Assembly (NCBI RefSeq): GCF_028289855.1 | Contig: NZ_JAQGKZ010000060.1 | Span: 1 to 37,227, forward strand | Source: Sphingomonas bacterium | GTDB taxonomy: Bacteria > Pseudomonadota > Alphaproteobacteria > Sphingomonadales > Sphingomonadaceae | Direction: 5' to 3' | Length of the DNA stretch: 37,227 bases | In this document: piece after piece, positions 23,269-30,349 of the stretch | Position numbering within the stretch: position 1 is the stretch's first letter | Layout of the letters: each line of letters opens with the position of its first letter | Notes under the pieces: model-generated | Databases searched by the model: none | What the model saw: only the letters and a program-made list of their open reading frames with translations | Told to the model about the DNA's origin: nothing | Position numbers and translations under genes: made by a program

Positions 23269-23772
23269 ATGGCGGGCACGGCGATAAAGGAGCTGATTTT
23301 TGAGGCCCATAAGGGGCAGGCTCAGTTCGCATATTTCCTGCTTGGTGGATCTGGCGGCGCCATTGCGTACGCTCTTCATGAAACGGCAGGAATATCACTT
23401 GCGGATGCGCCTTGGCCGCTAGGGTTTGCCGTAGCGTTCTGGGCGTTGAGCTTTGCACTCGGCTGCTTCGGAATCGACGCTCGCCAAGACGGGCTGCTCA
23501 CCAACGCTTCGTTCCTGCGTGTGTTTGGCGATGTCCCACCTCAACCAGCGAATTCCCCCGGCGCACAGGTGGTCGACGAGGCGACGGAGAGCGTGAAGAA
23601 GGACCTAAAGAAGCCCGTAACGTTCTTTCGTTGGCAGAAGTGGACGCTGTTTGCTGGCGCTCTCGCCTACATTGCTGGTCATGTCCTGCAGATGGCTGCG
23701 ATCCCGCCGGCTAAACCGACCAGCGCCACGCCTAAGCCTGTATCAGGCCTCGCTGCTCGCGCGCATCTATAG
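23269..23772 (+). CDS. three-helix membrane protein, third gene of the Thoeris-like operon
   Basis: 167 residues with probable membrane helices at about 19-38, 49-69 and 124-144, a charged linker (about 95-120, ATESVKKDLKKP) and a short Pro-rich tail. The start is IKELIFEAHKGQAQFAYFLLGGSGGAIAYAL. I do not recognise a named family and know of no role for such a protein in Thoeris. The ATG is 6 bp after the TIR stop, with GAGGG between, so it belongs to the same operon. It might be a second membrane effector, a ThsA partner or a brake on ThsA. Part of the island, so cargo by position. Confidence 0.7.
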   Translation: MAGTAIKELIFEAHKGQAQFAYFLLGGSGGAIAYALHETAGISLADAPWPLGFAVAFWALSFALGCFGIDARQDGLLTNASFLRVFGDVPPQPANSPGAQVVDEATESVKKDLKKPVTFFRWQKWTLFAGALAYIAGHVLQMAAIPPAKPTSATPKPVSGLAARAHL

Positions 23773-23789
23773 TGAGGTCTGGTTCAGCC

Positions 23790-24155
23790 TTAGAACGCGC
23801 GCTTAATTTCGATAAGCGTGCATTCCCCGTTATCGACTTGTCCTAACGAGGTTCGCTGAAACGATAGGTTGGTGCGGTCGATCATAAAGCCGTTGAATTG
23901 GACTTTTCCGGCAGTGAAAATCCCCCTCGCTGTGTAGGCTCTGCCTGACGCAGCGAACTTGTATGTCACCATCCCTACGTCTTCGTTTAGCGTCACTTCC
24001 ATTGGTGCGCTGTTAGCCAAGTCGCCTGCTCCTACATCCTTGCCGTCGGGAACCAGATGGCACCTCAGGTAGACGGGCGCAGCGAATGCCGAACATGGCC
24101 AGAACGCCAATGCGAGCGCGATCAAGTATTTCAGGATACCCTCCATTTTAATCAT
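23790..24155 (-). CDS. small exported hypothetical protein of the island
   Basis: 121 residues if started at ATG 24155 (or 118 from ATG 24146). A signal peptide with cleavage after CSAFA is followed by a beta-rich mature domain with two cysteines (YLRCHLVPDG and NGECTLIEI), probably one disulfide. I do not recognise the family. It is convergent with the Thoeris-like operon (17 bp between stops) and divergent from the XRE gene, with the C-box-like operators between the two starts, so it may be under the same control. Confidence 0.6.
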   Translation of the reverse strand: MIKMEGILKYLIALALAFWPCSAFAAPVYLRCHLVPDGKDVGAGDLANSAPMEVTLNEDVGMVTYKFAASGRAYTARGIFTAGKVQFNGFMIDRTNLSFQRTSLGQVDNGECTLIEIKRAF

Positions 24156-24179
24156 CGGTGCGTGTTGGAGTTGAACATG

Positions 24180-24205
24180 GACTATAGTCCCTAGAGAATA
24201 TAGTC
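24180..24205. promoter_or_regulatory. C-box-like operator pair between the XRE gene and the exported protein gene
   Basis: GACTATAGTC (24180-24189) is a perfect palindrome, and GAATATAGTC (24196-24205) repeats it with one change, 16 bp on. Paired GACT..AGTC boxes just upstream of their own small XRE gene are the known binding sites of restriction-modification controller (C) proteins. The pair lies 22 bp before the XRE start and about 25 bp before the divergent gene. Confidence 0.6.
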
Positions 24206-24226
24206 TCTTTAGACCTTGTTCGCGCC

Positions 24227-24439
24227 ATGACCGATTGGCGCGCGATCGTTGGTGGTAATGTTCGCCGTCTGCGAACCGAAGCGAAACTGACGCAAGAGCA
24301 ACTCGCCTTCGCGGCCGAGATTGATCTGACATATGTGGGTGGCATCGAACGAGGGAAGCGCAATCCTTCGGTTCTTGTTCTCGCGAGGGTCGCGATGGCT
24401 TTGGGCAAGGAGCCCATCGACCTGCTCCAACGGCGCTAA
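24227..24439 (+). CDS. XRE-family regulator resembling restriction-modification controller (C) proteins
   Basis: 70 residues, almost only a helix-turn-helix domain: NVRRLRTEAKLTQEQLAFAAEIDLTYVGGIERGKRNPSVLVLARVAMALGKEPIDLL. The TYVGGIERGKRNPS recognition region and the size are those of C proteins, which activate and then repress their own promoter to delay toxic gene expression. C-box-like operators stand directly upstream. No methylase or nuclease gene is seen in the island, so it would be an orphan controller for the exported protein or for the element. Start ATG 24227. Confidence 0.85.
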   Translation: MTDWRAIVGGNVRRLRTEAKLTQEQLAFAAEIDLTYVGGIERGKRNPSVLVLARVAMALGKEPIDLLQRR

Positions 24440-24645
24440 CGTGACCACACGCCGTCCCGGTGCCAACGGCGCACGGCCATCATGACCACTGGCATATCGC
24501 GGGGGTCCAGCAGTCCGTTGTCGATGCTGGATTGCCAGTCTTCGTCGCAAGCATCGAGAGAACCGTAGGCGAGCGCGAACGGTGAGATGGCCCCGCGTGA
24601 CTGCTCCAGCCGCTGAACCCTCGCGAGCATGGCACGGACGGACAC
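24436..24645 (-). CDS. small hypothetical protein, last gene of the island's short-gene operon
   Basis: 69 residues from GTG 24645, which sits 4 bp after the stop of the gene before it with GGGAGG at good spacing. A long helical start (SVRAMLARVQRLEQSRG) is followed by an acidic part (YGSLDACDEDWQSSIDNGLLDPRDMP) and an RRWHRDG end. Its 3' end overlaps the tail of the convergent XRE gene by 4 bp. Not recognised; the size and setting resemble small genes next to phage packaging modules. Confidence 0.6.
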   Translation of the reverse strand: MSVRAMLARVQRLEQSRGAISPFALAYGSLDACDEDWQSSIDNGLLDPRDMPVVMMAVRRWHRDGVWSR

Positions 24646-24649
24646 GTGG

Positions 24650-24850
24650 TTAGCCCTCCCGCTTCCCCATGCGCAGGATGCGGTCGAACTGCACGGCGTC
24701 GTAGGCTTGGGCGAATGCCGCATTGCCGAGGTGGCGGCGGGTCAACCCGTCGTTCAACTCCCGCTGCGCATCGATTTCCCGCGCGCGGCGTACCTCAAGC
24801 GGCAGGTCAGCGAGGCCCTCCGGCACTACGTCTTCGTCCGGTTCGGTCAT
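24650..24850 (-). CDS. small hypothetical phage-like protein
   Basis: 66 residues, acidic start (MTEPDEDVVPEGLADLP) then basic helices (LEVRRAREIDAQRELNDGLTRRHLGNAAFAQAYDAVQFDRILRM). ATG 24850 overlaps the stop of the previous gene (ATGA), and GGGAG lies upstream. The frame continues open far upstream but without a credible start. Not recognised. Confidence 0.6.
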   Translation of the reverse strand: MTEPDEDVVPEGLADLPLEVRRAREIDAQRELNDGLTRRHLGNAAFAQAYDAVQFDRILRMGKREG

Positions 24851-25101
24851 GGTCGTAACTCCCTTGGCAGGTCCTTGAGACGGAGAGGCACGACGTAGAG
24901 CGGGTAGCGCATGAAGTCGGCCATGCTGACAGCCCAGTCCACGCTCGCCCGATACTGATCGATGGGCCACGGTGGTCCCTCGAATGCGCGCAGGTGGCGA
25001 CCGTCTTCGGGTGGTCCGTGCCACACTATCTGGACGTAGCGGTCGGCCGGTTCAGGCTCGTAGGCGACGACCATGTTTGTTTTCGTTCTAATAACGCTCA
25101 T
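24847..25101 (-). CDS. small hypothetical protein
   Basis: 84 residues. It starts MSVIRTKTNMVVAYEPEPADRYVQIVWHG and contains WPIDQYRASVDWAVSMADFMRYPLYVVPL. Soluble, no recognised domain. It overlaps its neighbours by four bases at both ends (ATGA junctions), placing it firmly in a translationally coupled operon with the DUF5681-like gene. Confidence 0.6.
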   Translation of the reverse strand: MSVIRTKTNMVVAYEPEPADRYVQIVWHGPPEDGRHLRAFEGPPWPIDQYRASVDWAVSMADFMRYPLYVVPLRLKDLPRELRP

Positions 25102-25574
25102 GCCTGCTTCGCCTCCAATGTGATGATCCGCGACTCCAGTTCTTCGTATCCACGCACGTCCGCGAGCGCCTTGATCGACTGGAGGATTAGCTGCCCGACG
25201 TCAGGCGCGACTGCGCCAGCAGCTACCGCGTCGAGAACTTGCTCGGCCTGTTGCGCGAGTGGTGCCGAAGCGTTGAAGGGGAAGGCGACCTTCTCGGTCT
25301 GGTTGCGCAGCGCGGGCAGTACCCGCGAGAGGACCAAGGAGGCAGCGCCCGTGTCGCCGTCCAGCGCCTGCGCGATCAAGACCGACACGATGCCGTCCGC
25401 GTCCGCCAGCATGCGCTGAGCCAGCTTCGCCTTCTTGTCTGTGATACCAGGTGGACGACCGCGCGGGTTCGGGCTGCGCATCCCCGGCGTCCAAGCAGGG
25501 TTGCCAGCCTTGGCGACCCTCGGCGGTGCGGGCTGCCATCCCTCAAGCCATGCGGGCTTCTCCGTCTCGCTCAT
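25098..25574 (-). CDS. DUF5681-like protein of phage-type elements
   Basis: 158 residues from ATG 25574, which has AAGGGA 8 nt upstream; ATG 25583 has the site too close. The basic Gly/Pro/Arg motif (GMRSPNPRGRPPGITDKKAKLAQRML) is the mark of DUF5681, a family seen in phages and integrated elements and often close to terminase genes. The rest is helical (ADGIVSVLIAQALDGDTGAASLVLSRVLP, then QQAEQVLDAVAAGAVAPDVGQLILQSIKALADVRGYEELESRIITLEAKQA). A role in DNA packaging or DNA binding is possible, but unproven. First of four coupled short genes. Confidence 0.65.
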   Translation of the reverse strand: MSETEKPAWLEGWQPAPPRVAKAGNPAWTPGMRSPNPRGRPPGITDKKAKLAQRMLADADGIVSVLIAQALDGDTGAASLVLSRVLPALRNQTEKVAFPFNASAPLAQQAEQVLDAVAAGAVAPDVGQLILQSIKALADVRGYEELESRIITLEAKQA

Positions 25575-25605
25575 CCGCAGCATCCCTTGATAGATCAGCT
25601 TCGGA

Positions 25606-26322
25606 TCAGCCCGTCGGCTCGATTTTCAGCGCAGCGAGCGCCTGATCGTTTGCGACCTGTAACGCGCCCACGACGCTCGGCTTTGCCCCAATCGCCTTAT
25701 CGAATTGCACGTGGACTATCGAGCCGTTGCGTTCGATCATGTCGAGGAAGCGCTTCATCAAATCGAGGCGAACGACGAGGTGCGGGTTCCTCTTCACATG
25801 ATGTAGGCGCAGAAAATGCTCATGATCGAGCGGCGTGAGGCCGCTCAAGAACGGCTGCGCCCCAAGGATGGCCTCAAGCGTCGGGCCGTCGTCCCGCTCA
25901 AGCGCTTCCCTCATGAACGCCTCGCGCTTACTCCGGTCCAGCCCCCGGACGAAGCTGCGCACCTCCCCATTCAGGGAGCCCAGCCCAGCGCGCTCGGTCA
26001 GGGGGCTAGTTAACTCGCACTCGGTGTGCGCGATACGGGCGCGCAAGTCTCGTTCAGCAAGGGCGAGCCGCCTTACCGCCCGATCCTTCTGTTTATTGGC
26101 CTCCTGGCCGACGATCAGGATGCGGTTTTCAGGGGTCCACGCCGGGTTCTTCTCCGCCAACTGGCGGGCGTCGTGGACCTTCCCGACGGTGACGTAGATG
26201 TCGTTGAAGGCGTTCACCACGTCATCGACGAACATCCTAGTCGTGTCGTTGTAACCCTCAACGGCGCGGTAAGTCTCCGGATCGAGTGCCGGGCTGACTC
26301 TTGTGTCGATGTCGTCGAACAT
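25606..26322 (-). CDS. hypothetical protein of the island, helical and charged
   Basis: 238 residues, no signal peptide or membrane helix. The middle (about 55-110) is strongly helical and may form a coiled coil (EANKQKDRAVRRLALAERDLRARIAHTECEL). The end carries HEHFLRLHHVKRNPHLVVRLDLMKRFLDMIERNGSIVHVQFDKAIGAKPS. I do not recognise the family. It lies between the DUF3987 gene (57 bp upstream) and the DUF5681-like gene, on the same strand as both, so it is probably part of the element's core module. Confidence 0.65.
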   Translation of the reverse strand: MFDDIDTRVSPALDPETYRAVEGYNDTTRMFVDDVVNAFNDIYVTVGKVHDARQLAEKNPAWTPENRILIVGQEANKQKDRAVRRLALAERDLRARIAHTECELTSPLTERAGLGSLNGEVRSFVRGLDRSKREAFMREALERDDGPTLEAILGAQPFLSGLTPLDHEHFLRLHHVKRNPHLVVRLDLMKRFLDMIERNGSIVHVQFDKAIGAKPSVVGALQVANDQALAALKIEPTG

Positions 26323-26378
26323 TGTGCGCTCCCAAAGCTTGATACGGCTTGTAATGGGCTATTGTGCGCTGATCGCCG

Positions 26379-27824
26379 CTAAGTCTGTCCAGTGATTTTT
26401 GTTGCTAAACAGTTGCTTGCATCTGTTCTCGTCGCAGCGACAGTAATACTGGACATTTGAGGGTCGAGTAACTTCGGTCGCTGTCGCGGGCGGTGTCGCT
26501 GACTTTGCACCACGCGGTGCAGTGGAAGGTATTTTCGCGGCACGATACCCACCTGTTGTAGGGCGGCTCCGTCCTTCAGATAGCCGGGCAGCTTGCCTGC
26601 GGGAAGCAGGACAAACTCGCGGCACAGCTCCAACACCTTTTGTTCGCGCCCGCCATCTGATCCCTCGCCAACGTCGCCCTGACGGATGCGCTTATCAAAC
26701 GCGGCAACGCCGTGTCGGACGAGCGTGATCGCCCAGTTCGCCTGCTCTTGGGTAACGACTGGATTGAGATAGTTGTCGCCTACCGCCAGCAGTGCGGCGA
26801 CACGCAGCGCTTTGAGCTCGGCCCGGTTCCATAGCTGTCGGACATTTTCGTCTTCCTGCCCGACAATGGCGGCATCGCATTCGTCGTTGAAGCGTTCGAA
26901 CAACGAGCTCGCGGCTGCGCTGAACGCAACCTCCTGAAACCTATCAGCTGTAATTGTTTGATGAGCATGGATGATGATGCGAGCCAAGTAGTCCACCAGC
27001 GGTTGTGGCGGGCGTTGGAGAGGCGAGGCGTTTCTGGGAGGCCGGTCCCCGCTGTATTCGATGACGCAGAACCGTGACATGAACCCGTCACTCATCATTG
27101 TATCGGTAATGGATTCATAGAAGTGTGTTGGCGTGGTCTCGCCGATCAGGCTGAACGCGACACCTTTCATTGACGCGACGTTTTGCTCCTGATTGCTGTA
27201 AGTGATTCCACCCGCGACATCGTCAGGACCGGACTTTGTGTAGAGCGTGGTCAACTGTTTCTGCAGCGAGCGCATACTGGGGTCGTTATTCTTCGCCATC
27301 GCCAGAAACTTGAGCCCAATCTCACCCGCGACGTTCACGAACGATGGGTTGGATAGGCAGGTTTTTGTAAGCGCAGGGCCCGAGACAAAATCGCTATAAT
27401 CTACGAAGTTTCCGGCGAACTGGCACTGCGACGTAGCTGCGGCGATGATCTTCGCGATGCCGCTATGCATCGCCTCCTTACCGATAGACGAACGAGCCAC
27501 CAGCACCACGTAGAGGTTCAAGCCGGTGTAGGGCGCCGGGGTATGCCAAGACCGCCCCGCAATGCCCGCCATAAGTCCAAGCGCGCCAACAATGGCGACC
27601 TCTTGCACAGGTCGGGGAGCCTGCTGGTAGATGAACTGTGCGAGCGCGCCGACGAACCCGGGCGGCCAAGGTAAAGCGCCGTGCATTGTGGAGGGATGAG
27701 CTTCTGGCGCAGCTGACAAACGAAAGTCCCGCATCACGTCTGCCTGTCTGGCATCTTGCTCCCGCTGGCACTGTGCGGCGATCACCTCGGGAGGCACGCC
27801 AATCACATCGCTGAGATCAGCCAT
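26379..27824 (-). CDS. DUF3987 family protein (primase/helicase-like ATPase region)
   Basis: 481 residues. DUF3987 proteins occur in phages, satellites and integrative elements and have a P-loop-like ATPase core, probably for replication. Here the core shows PGFVGALAQFIYQQAPRPVQEVAIVGALGLMAGIAGR, a Walker-A-like ARSSIGKEAMHSG (family form ending in Lys-Glu) and the GETTPTHFYESI...DGFMSRFCVIEYSGDRPP stretch typical of the family. A good GGAGG precedes ATG 27824. The last about 50 residues after VGIVPRKYL become Arg/Gln-rich and lose any conserved look, hinting at a frameshift or replaced tail near 26530. Confidence 0.75.
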   Translation of the reverse strand: MADLSDVIGVPPEVIAAQCQREQDARQADVMRDFRLSAAPEAHPSTMHGALPWPPGFVGALAQFIYQQAPRPVQEVAIVGALGLMAGIAGRSWHTPAPYTGLNLYVVLVARSSIGKEAMHSGIAKIIAAATSQCQFAGNFVDYSDFVSGPALTKTCLSNPSFVNVAGEIGLKFLAMAKNNDPSMRSLQKQLTTLYTKSGPDDVAGGITYSNQEQNVASMKGVAFSLIGETTPTHFYESITDTMMSDGFMSRFCVIEYSGDRPPRNASPLQRPPQPLVDYLARIIIHAHQTITADRFQEVAFSAAASSLFERFNDECDAAIVGQEDENVRQLWNRAELKALRVAALLAVGDNYLNPVVTQEQANWAITLVRHGVAAFDKRIRQGDVGEGSDGGREQKVLELCREFVLLPAGKLPGYLKDGAALQQVGIVPRKYLPLHRVVQSQRHRPRQRPKLLDPQMSSITVAATRTDASNCLATKITGQT

Positions 27825-28028
27825 GCCACACCTCCATATTTAGGGGAGGGGGGCAAGCCGGATTGTGGACCCATCGGGTCATCGTATAAATATGCATTGC
27901 TTGATGTGCTCCTTGGCGGCGGGATCGGCTTGCTGGGCTGGTTCCGCCGCTATTTTGTGAGTGTGGCTTACGATTCGCGTGCCAGTCGCGCCGGTCGGCT
28001 GGTAAAGCGCTCGATTCCAAGGGCTTCG

Positions 28029-28274
28029 TCAGACCGAGCCGCAGGTTTGCAGTTTGACGGTCGAGTTTGCAGCCGGGCTATAGGCGCTGGTGCTGGCGAA
28101 CGACTGCTCGCGCAAATAGCGCGTCACCTCTGTCGGTTCGTATCGCACGGGGCACTGTTTGGCGGTCCCGAGTTTGACGAAATCGGGGCCTTTTCCCTTA
28201 CCTCTCCAGATCTCGAGAGTATTGGGTTTGATACCGAGCAGCGCCGCAGTCTCGGCGCTCGTGAGCAAGGTCAT
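28029..28274 (-). CDS. AlpA / excisionase-type helix-turn-helix protein
   Basis: 81 residues with a MerR-like winged helix: MTLLTSAETAALLGIKPNTLEIWRGKGKGPDFVKLG...VRYEPTEVTRYLREQSFAST. Proteins of this type act as recombination directionality factors or as activators of the integrase in P4-like satellites and islands. It lies between the integrase and the DUF3987 gene on the same strand, the usual place. The C-terminal 20 residues look unstructured. Start ATG 28274. Confidence 0.85.
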   Translation of the reverse strand: MTLLTSAETAALLGIKPNTLEIWRGKGKGPDFVKLGTAKQCPVRYEPTEVTRYLREQSFASTSAYSPAANSTVKLQTCGSV

Positions 28275-28620
28275 ATCGCAATTCCATAGCGAAGCGTTGC
28301 CACCAGTTTCCTGATGTCTGCCGCACCACCATGGGCTGCTACTTGTCGCTTGGACCTGCCCGCACTGGACCGTAGTCGGTCCCCAACGCCCTCCCAGAGG
28401 CTACATTGGAACGTGTAGGAACGGCCAAAGCAGGCCAGGCCGCAACTTTACGTAGCTAGCAGTAGCTCACGCAAGCGGTAATTATCACAATTCCCACGCC
28501 GCTGCGTGAGAGGGTCGGTGACACTCATCAGCGCATTCGCGCTGCGGGGCGGCGTGGTGCTCGAAAGCCACCGCGCCGCGCCTGTTATCGCGCTGGGCGC
28601 AAATCAGCTTGTGCGGGCGG
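28275..28620. other. 346-bp region between the AlpA-like and integrase genes
   Basis: No convincing gene. It should hold the promoter of the leftward AlpA-DUF3987 module. A GTAGC direct repeat (around 28451-28466, minus-strand upstream of AlpA) and an AT-richer patch (28478-28495) could be regulator or excisionase binding sites. An imperfect hairpin at 28551-28577 (GGCG.GGTG with CACC.CGCC) may end the integrase transcript. Confidence 0.4.
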
Positions 28621-29934
28621 CTACGCGGCCGCGTGCAGCCCCACTACGTTCGCGCCAGTCGCCTGCGCCGCAGCGATGTTCGCAGCATTCTCGATCCAAT
28701 CCCCAATCGCCTGCACGACAGGATAGTATTCCCGCAGGTCAGAGGTTTGGAGGTAGTGGCGCATCGTGATGGATTGCGGAACGTGATTAGTGAGCAGTTC
28801 CAATTTTGCCACGTCTAACCCGCAGGCATTTGCACCGAGCGTCACGAAAGATCGCCTGAGGTCGTGCGCAGAGAGGCGGTTCATCCCGATCAGCAGGCTC
28901 AGGCGAGTCAGCGGGGCACGGGCATCCATGAGGCGACCCGCCTTGCTGCGCGATGTAAACACGTAGGGATTGCCGTCCACGGGCGTACGTCCCCGGAGCA
29001 CGGCGACCGCTTGCGTGCTGAGCGGCAGCGACACCGGGTGCTTGTTCTTGGGGTCCGGGAGGTAAAACCAGCACTCGCAAGGATCGTCATTCAGATGCAC
29101 ACGATCCCAAGTGAGCGTCGCGCCTTCGTTGCGGCGCGCTCCAGTGAGCAGGAGGAATTTGACCAGATCAACGCCACACGCCGCGTCCGCGTTGATCGCT
29201 GTTCCGCGCGCAGCGGTCAGCAGATTCCAGAATTTGCCGATCGAGCGACGGTCAATATGGCGGGTGCGGGGCGGGGAAGGGCGTAAATCCTTCTTGAGAA
29301 TGCCGACCGGGTTGCGCTCAATTATCGGGGCGCCGTCTAGCCGCTGATATTCCGACATTGCGAAGTTGATGAGCGTGCGCAGCGTGACCATCGCGATCGC
29401 CGCTTGGACGGGGGCTGGTCCCTTTCCTCGCAGACCCTCTTTAGCCAGCTTGTCGTAACGCTGGCGGCACTCGGCGGGCGTGATCGATGCAATTGGCCGA
29501 TGGCACCAAGCGGCGAAGACCTTCTCCACGTGCCGCCGCATCTCTGCCTTTGTGCTATCCTTCAACTGGCCGGGACGGTTGAGATACTGATCGCACACAG
29601 TTTGCAGCGAGACCTTGGCAGCTTCGTCCTGTCGCTTGGTATCGCGCGGGTCGATACCCATCCGCATTGAGCGCAGGTGCTCGCGCGCAACGTCACGCGC
29701 TTGATCGACCGTAAAAACTCCGAACGGACCCACGGTGACTCGGGCAGCTGGCGAGGAAGTGCCCTCAACGCGGCCCTGAACGATGAAGGTCAGCTTGCCC
29801 GTCGGCGTAACTCGGACTCCAAAGCCTTTCGTATCTGTATCCCAGTGAAACTCGTCCTTGGTCCCCGGCATGATCCTTTCGACGTATCCCTTCGTCAATT
29901 TCACGGGCGGGTGGCGGCGTGTTGGGTCTGGCAT
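28621..29934 (-). CDS. int: tyrosine recombinase integrase with DUF4102-type arm-binding N-terminus
   Basis: 437 residues, a P4-like integrase. The N-terminal arm-binding domain (about 10-95, DTDTKGFGVRVTPTGKLTFIVQGRV and VTVGPFGVFTVDQARDVAREHL) leads to a core-binding SAM-like domain (about 105-215). The catalytic domain shows Arg267 (TGARRNE), Lys298 (DPKNKHP), His357 and Arg360 (SAHDLRRSF), His384 (TNHVPQSIT) and the nucleophile Tyr394 (MRHYLQ). All catalytic residues are present, so the protein may be active. Start ATG 29934; the open frame to 30018 adds a segment not seen in the family. The gene lies 150 bp inside the right attachment site and points into the island. Confidence 0.95.
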   Translation of the reverse strand: MPDPTRRHPPVKLTKGYVERIMPGTKDEFHWDTDTKGFGVRVTPTGKLTFIVQGRVEGTSSPAARVTVGPFGVFTVDQARDVAREHLRSMRMGIDPRDTKRQDEAAKVSLQTVCDQYLNRPGQLKDSTKAEMRRHVEKVFAAWCHRPIASITPAECRQRYDKLAKEGLRGKGPAPVQAAIAMVTLRTLINFAMSEYQRLDGAPIIERNPVGILKKDLRPSPPRTRHIDRRSIGKFWNLLTAARGTAINADAACGVDLVKFLLLTGARRNEGATLTWDRVHLNDDPCECWFYLPDPKNKHPVSLPLSTQAVAVLRGRTPVDGNPYVFTSRSKAGRLMDARAPLTRLSLLIGMNRLSAHDLRRSFVTLGANACGLDVAKLELLTNHVPQSITMRHYLQTSDLREYYPVVQAIGDWIENAANIAAAQATGANVVGLHAAA

Positions 29935-30084
29935 CGCATGGCTCCTCGTAAGCACGACGTAAGCAGCCAAGGTAAAGCTGCGCCAAAGTGTGTAGGGCTT
30001 ATGAATCGAGCCAAGCAACTGAAATATCGAGACAATAAAGCTATATCAAGCTGCGCAAAACTACGCAAAGTCCCCATGCCCTAC

Positions 30085-30132
30085 ACTACGAATCTGAGGG
30101 TCGGACGTTCGAATCGTTCCGGGCGCGCCAAT
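30085..30132 (+). repeat. right attachment site (attR), 3' fragment of tRNA-Arg
   Basis: 48 bp identical to 21584-21631. It is a tRNA fragment without the D arm or 5' acceptor strand, so it is not a gene. Confidence 0.95.
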
Positions 30133-30134
30133 GA

Positions 30135-30176
30135 AAGCCCCGCTAGCCCAACCGGCTGGCGGGGCTTTTGTTTTTT
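30135..30176 (+). terminator. strong intrinsic terminator, originally that of tRNA-Arg
   Basis: AGCCCCGC-TAGCC pairs with GGCTG-GCGGGGCT, followed by TTTTGTTTTTT. It stands two bases after attR, so before integration it directly followed the tRNA. The island has moved it 8.5 kb away. Confidence 0.9.
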
Positions 30177-30349
30177 GGTGCCGCGACGAGCCGCGCGTGC
30201 CCAATTTGGGCGAAAATGTGGCAGGAAGTGCATTTTATCCTATTAAACGAGTATGGATTGCGCCATAGCGGCCCGCGGAACACAGGACCGGTTCGCGAAG
30301 CATGGTGCAGAGCGGGGGTAAGCGGCCTGGAAACCACGGAGTGAAGACT

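Larger units (their letters stand above)
21584..30132. mobile_element. 8.5-kb integrated island (satellite-like) carrying a Thoeris-type defence operon
   Basis: It is bounded by a perfect 48-bp direct repeat, one copy inside tRNA-Arg and the other at 30085-30132. A tyrosine integrase gene lies beside the right end. Between the ends are an AlpA-like protein, a DUF3987 protein, several short overlapping genes, an XRE regulator and a three-gene defence-like operon. GC content and codon use are visibly lower and more mixed than in the flanking chromosome, especially in 21800-24440. There are no capsid, tail, portal or conjugation genes, so it cannot be a full prophage or ICE. Size and gene types suit a phage satellite or a minimal integrative element. 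Confidence 0.9.

Noticed and set aside
27817..27897. 26-codon minus-strand ORF just ahead of the DUF3987 gene
   Set aside because: It overlaps the DUF3987 start and could be a coupled leader peptide, but it has no clear ribosome-binding site and no other support.
28506..28769. Plus-strand frame over the end of the integrase gene
   Set aside because: It overlaps the clear integrase frame in antisense, with Arg/Ser/Pro-rich composition typical of shadow frames.
30085..30132. Second tRNA-Arg gene
   Set aside because: Only the 3' half is present (anticodon loop to CCA); no D arm or 5' acceptor strand. It is the attR copy.
21584..30132. Island as a complete prophage or conjugative element
   Set aside because: No capsid, portal, tail, lysis, relaxase or type IV secretion gene is present in the 8.5 kb.
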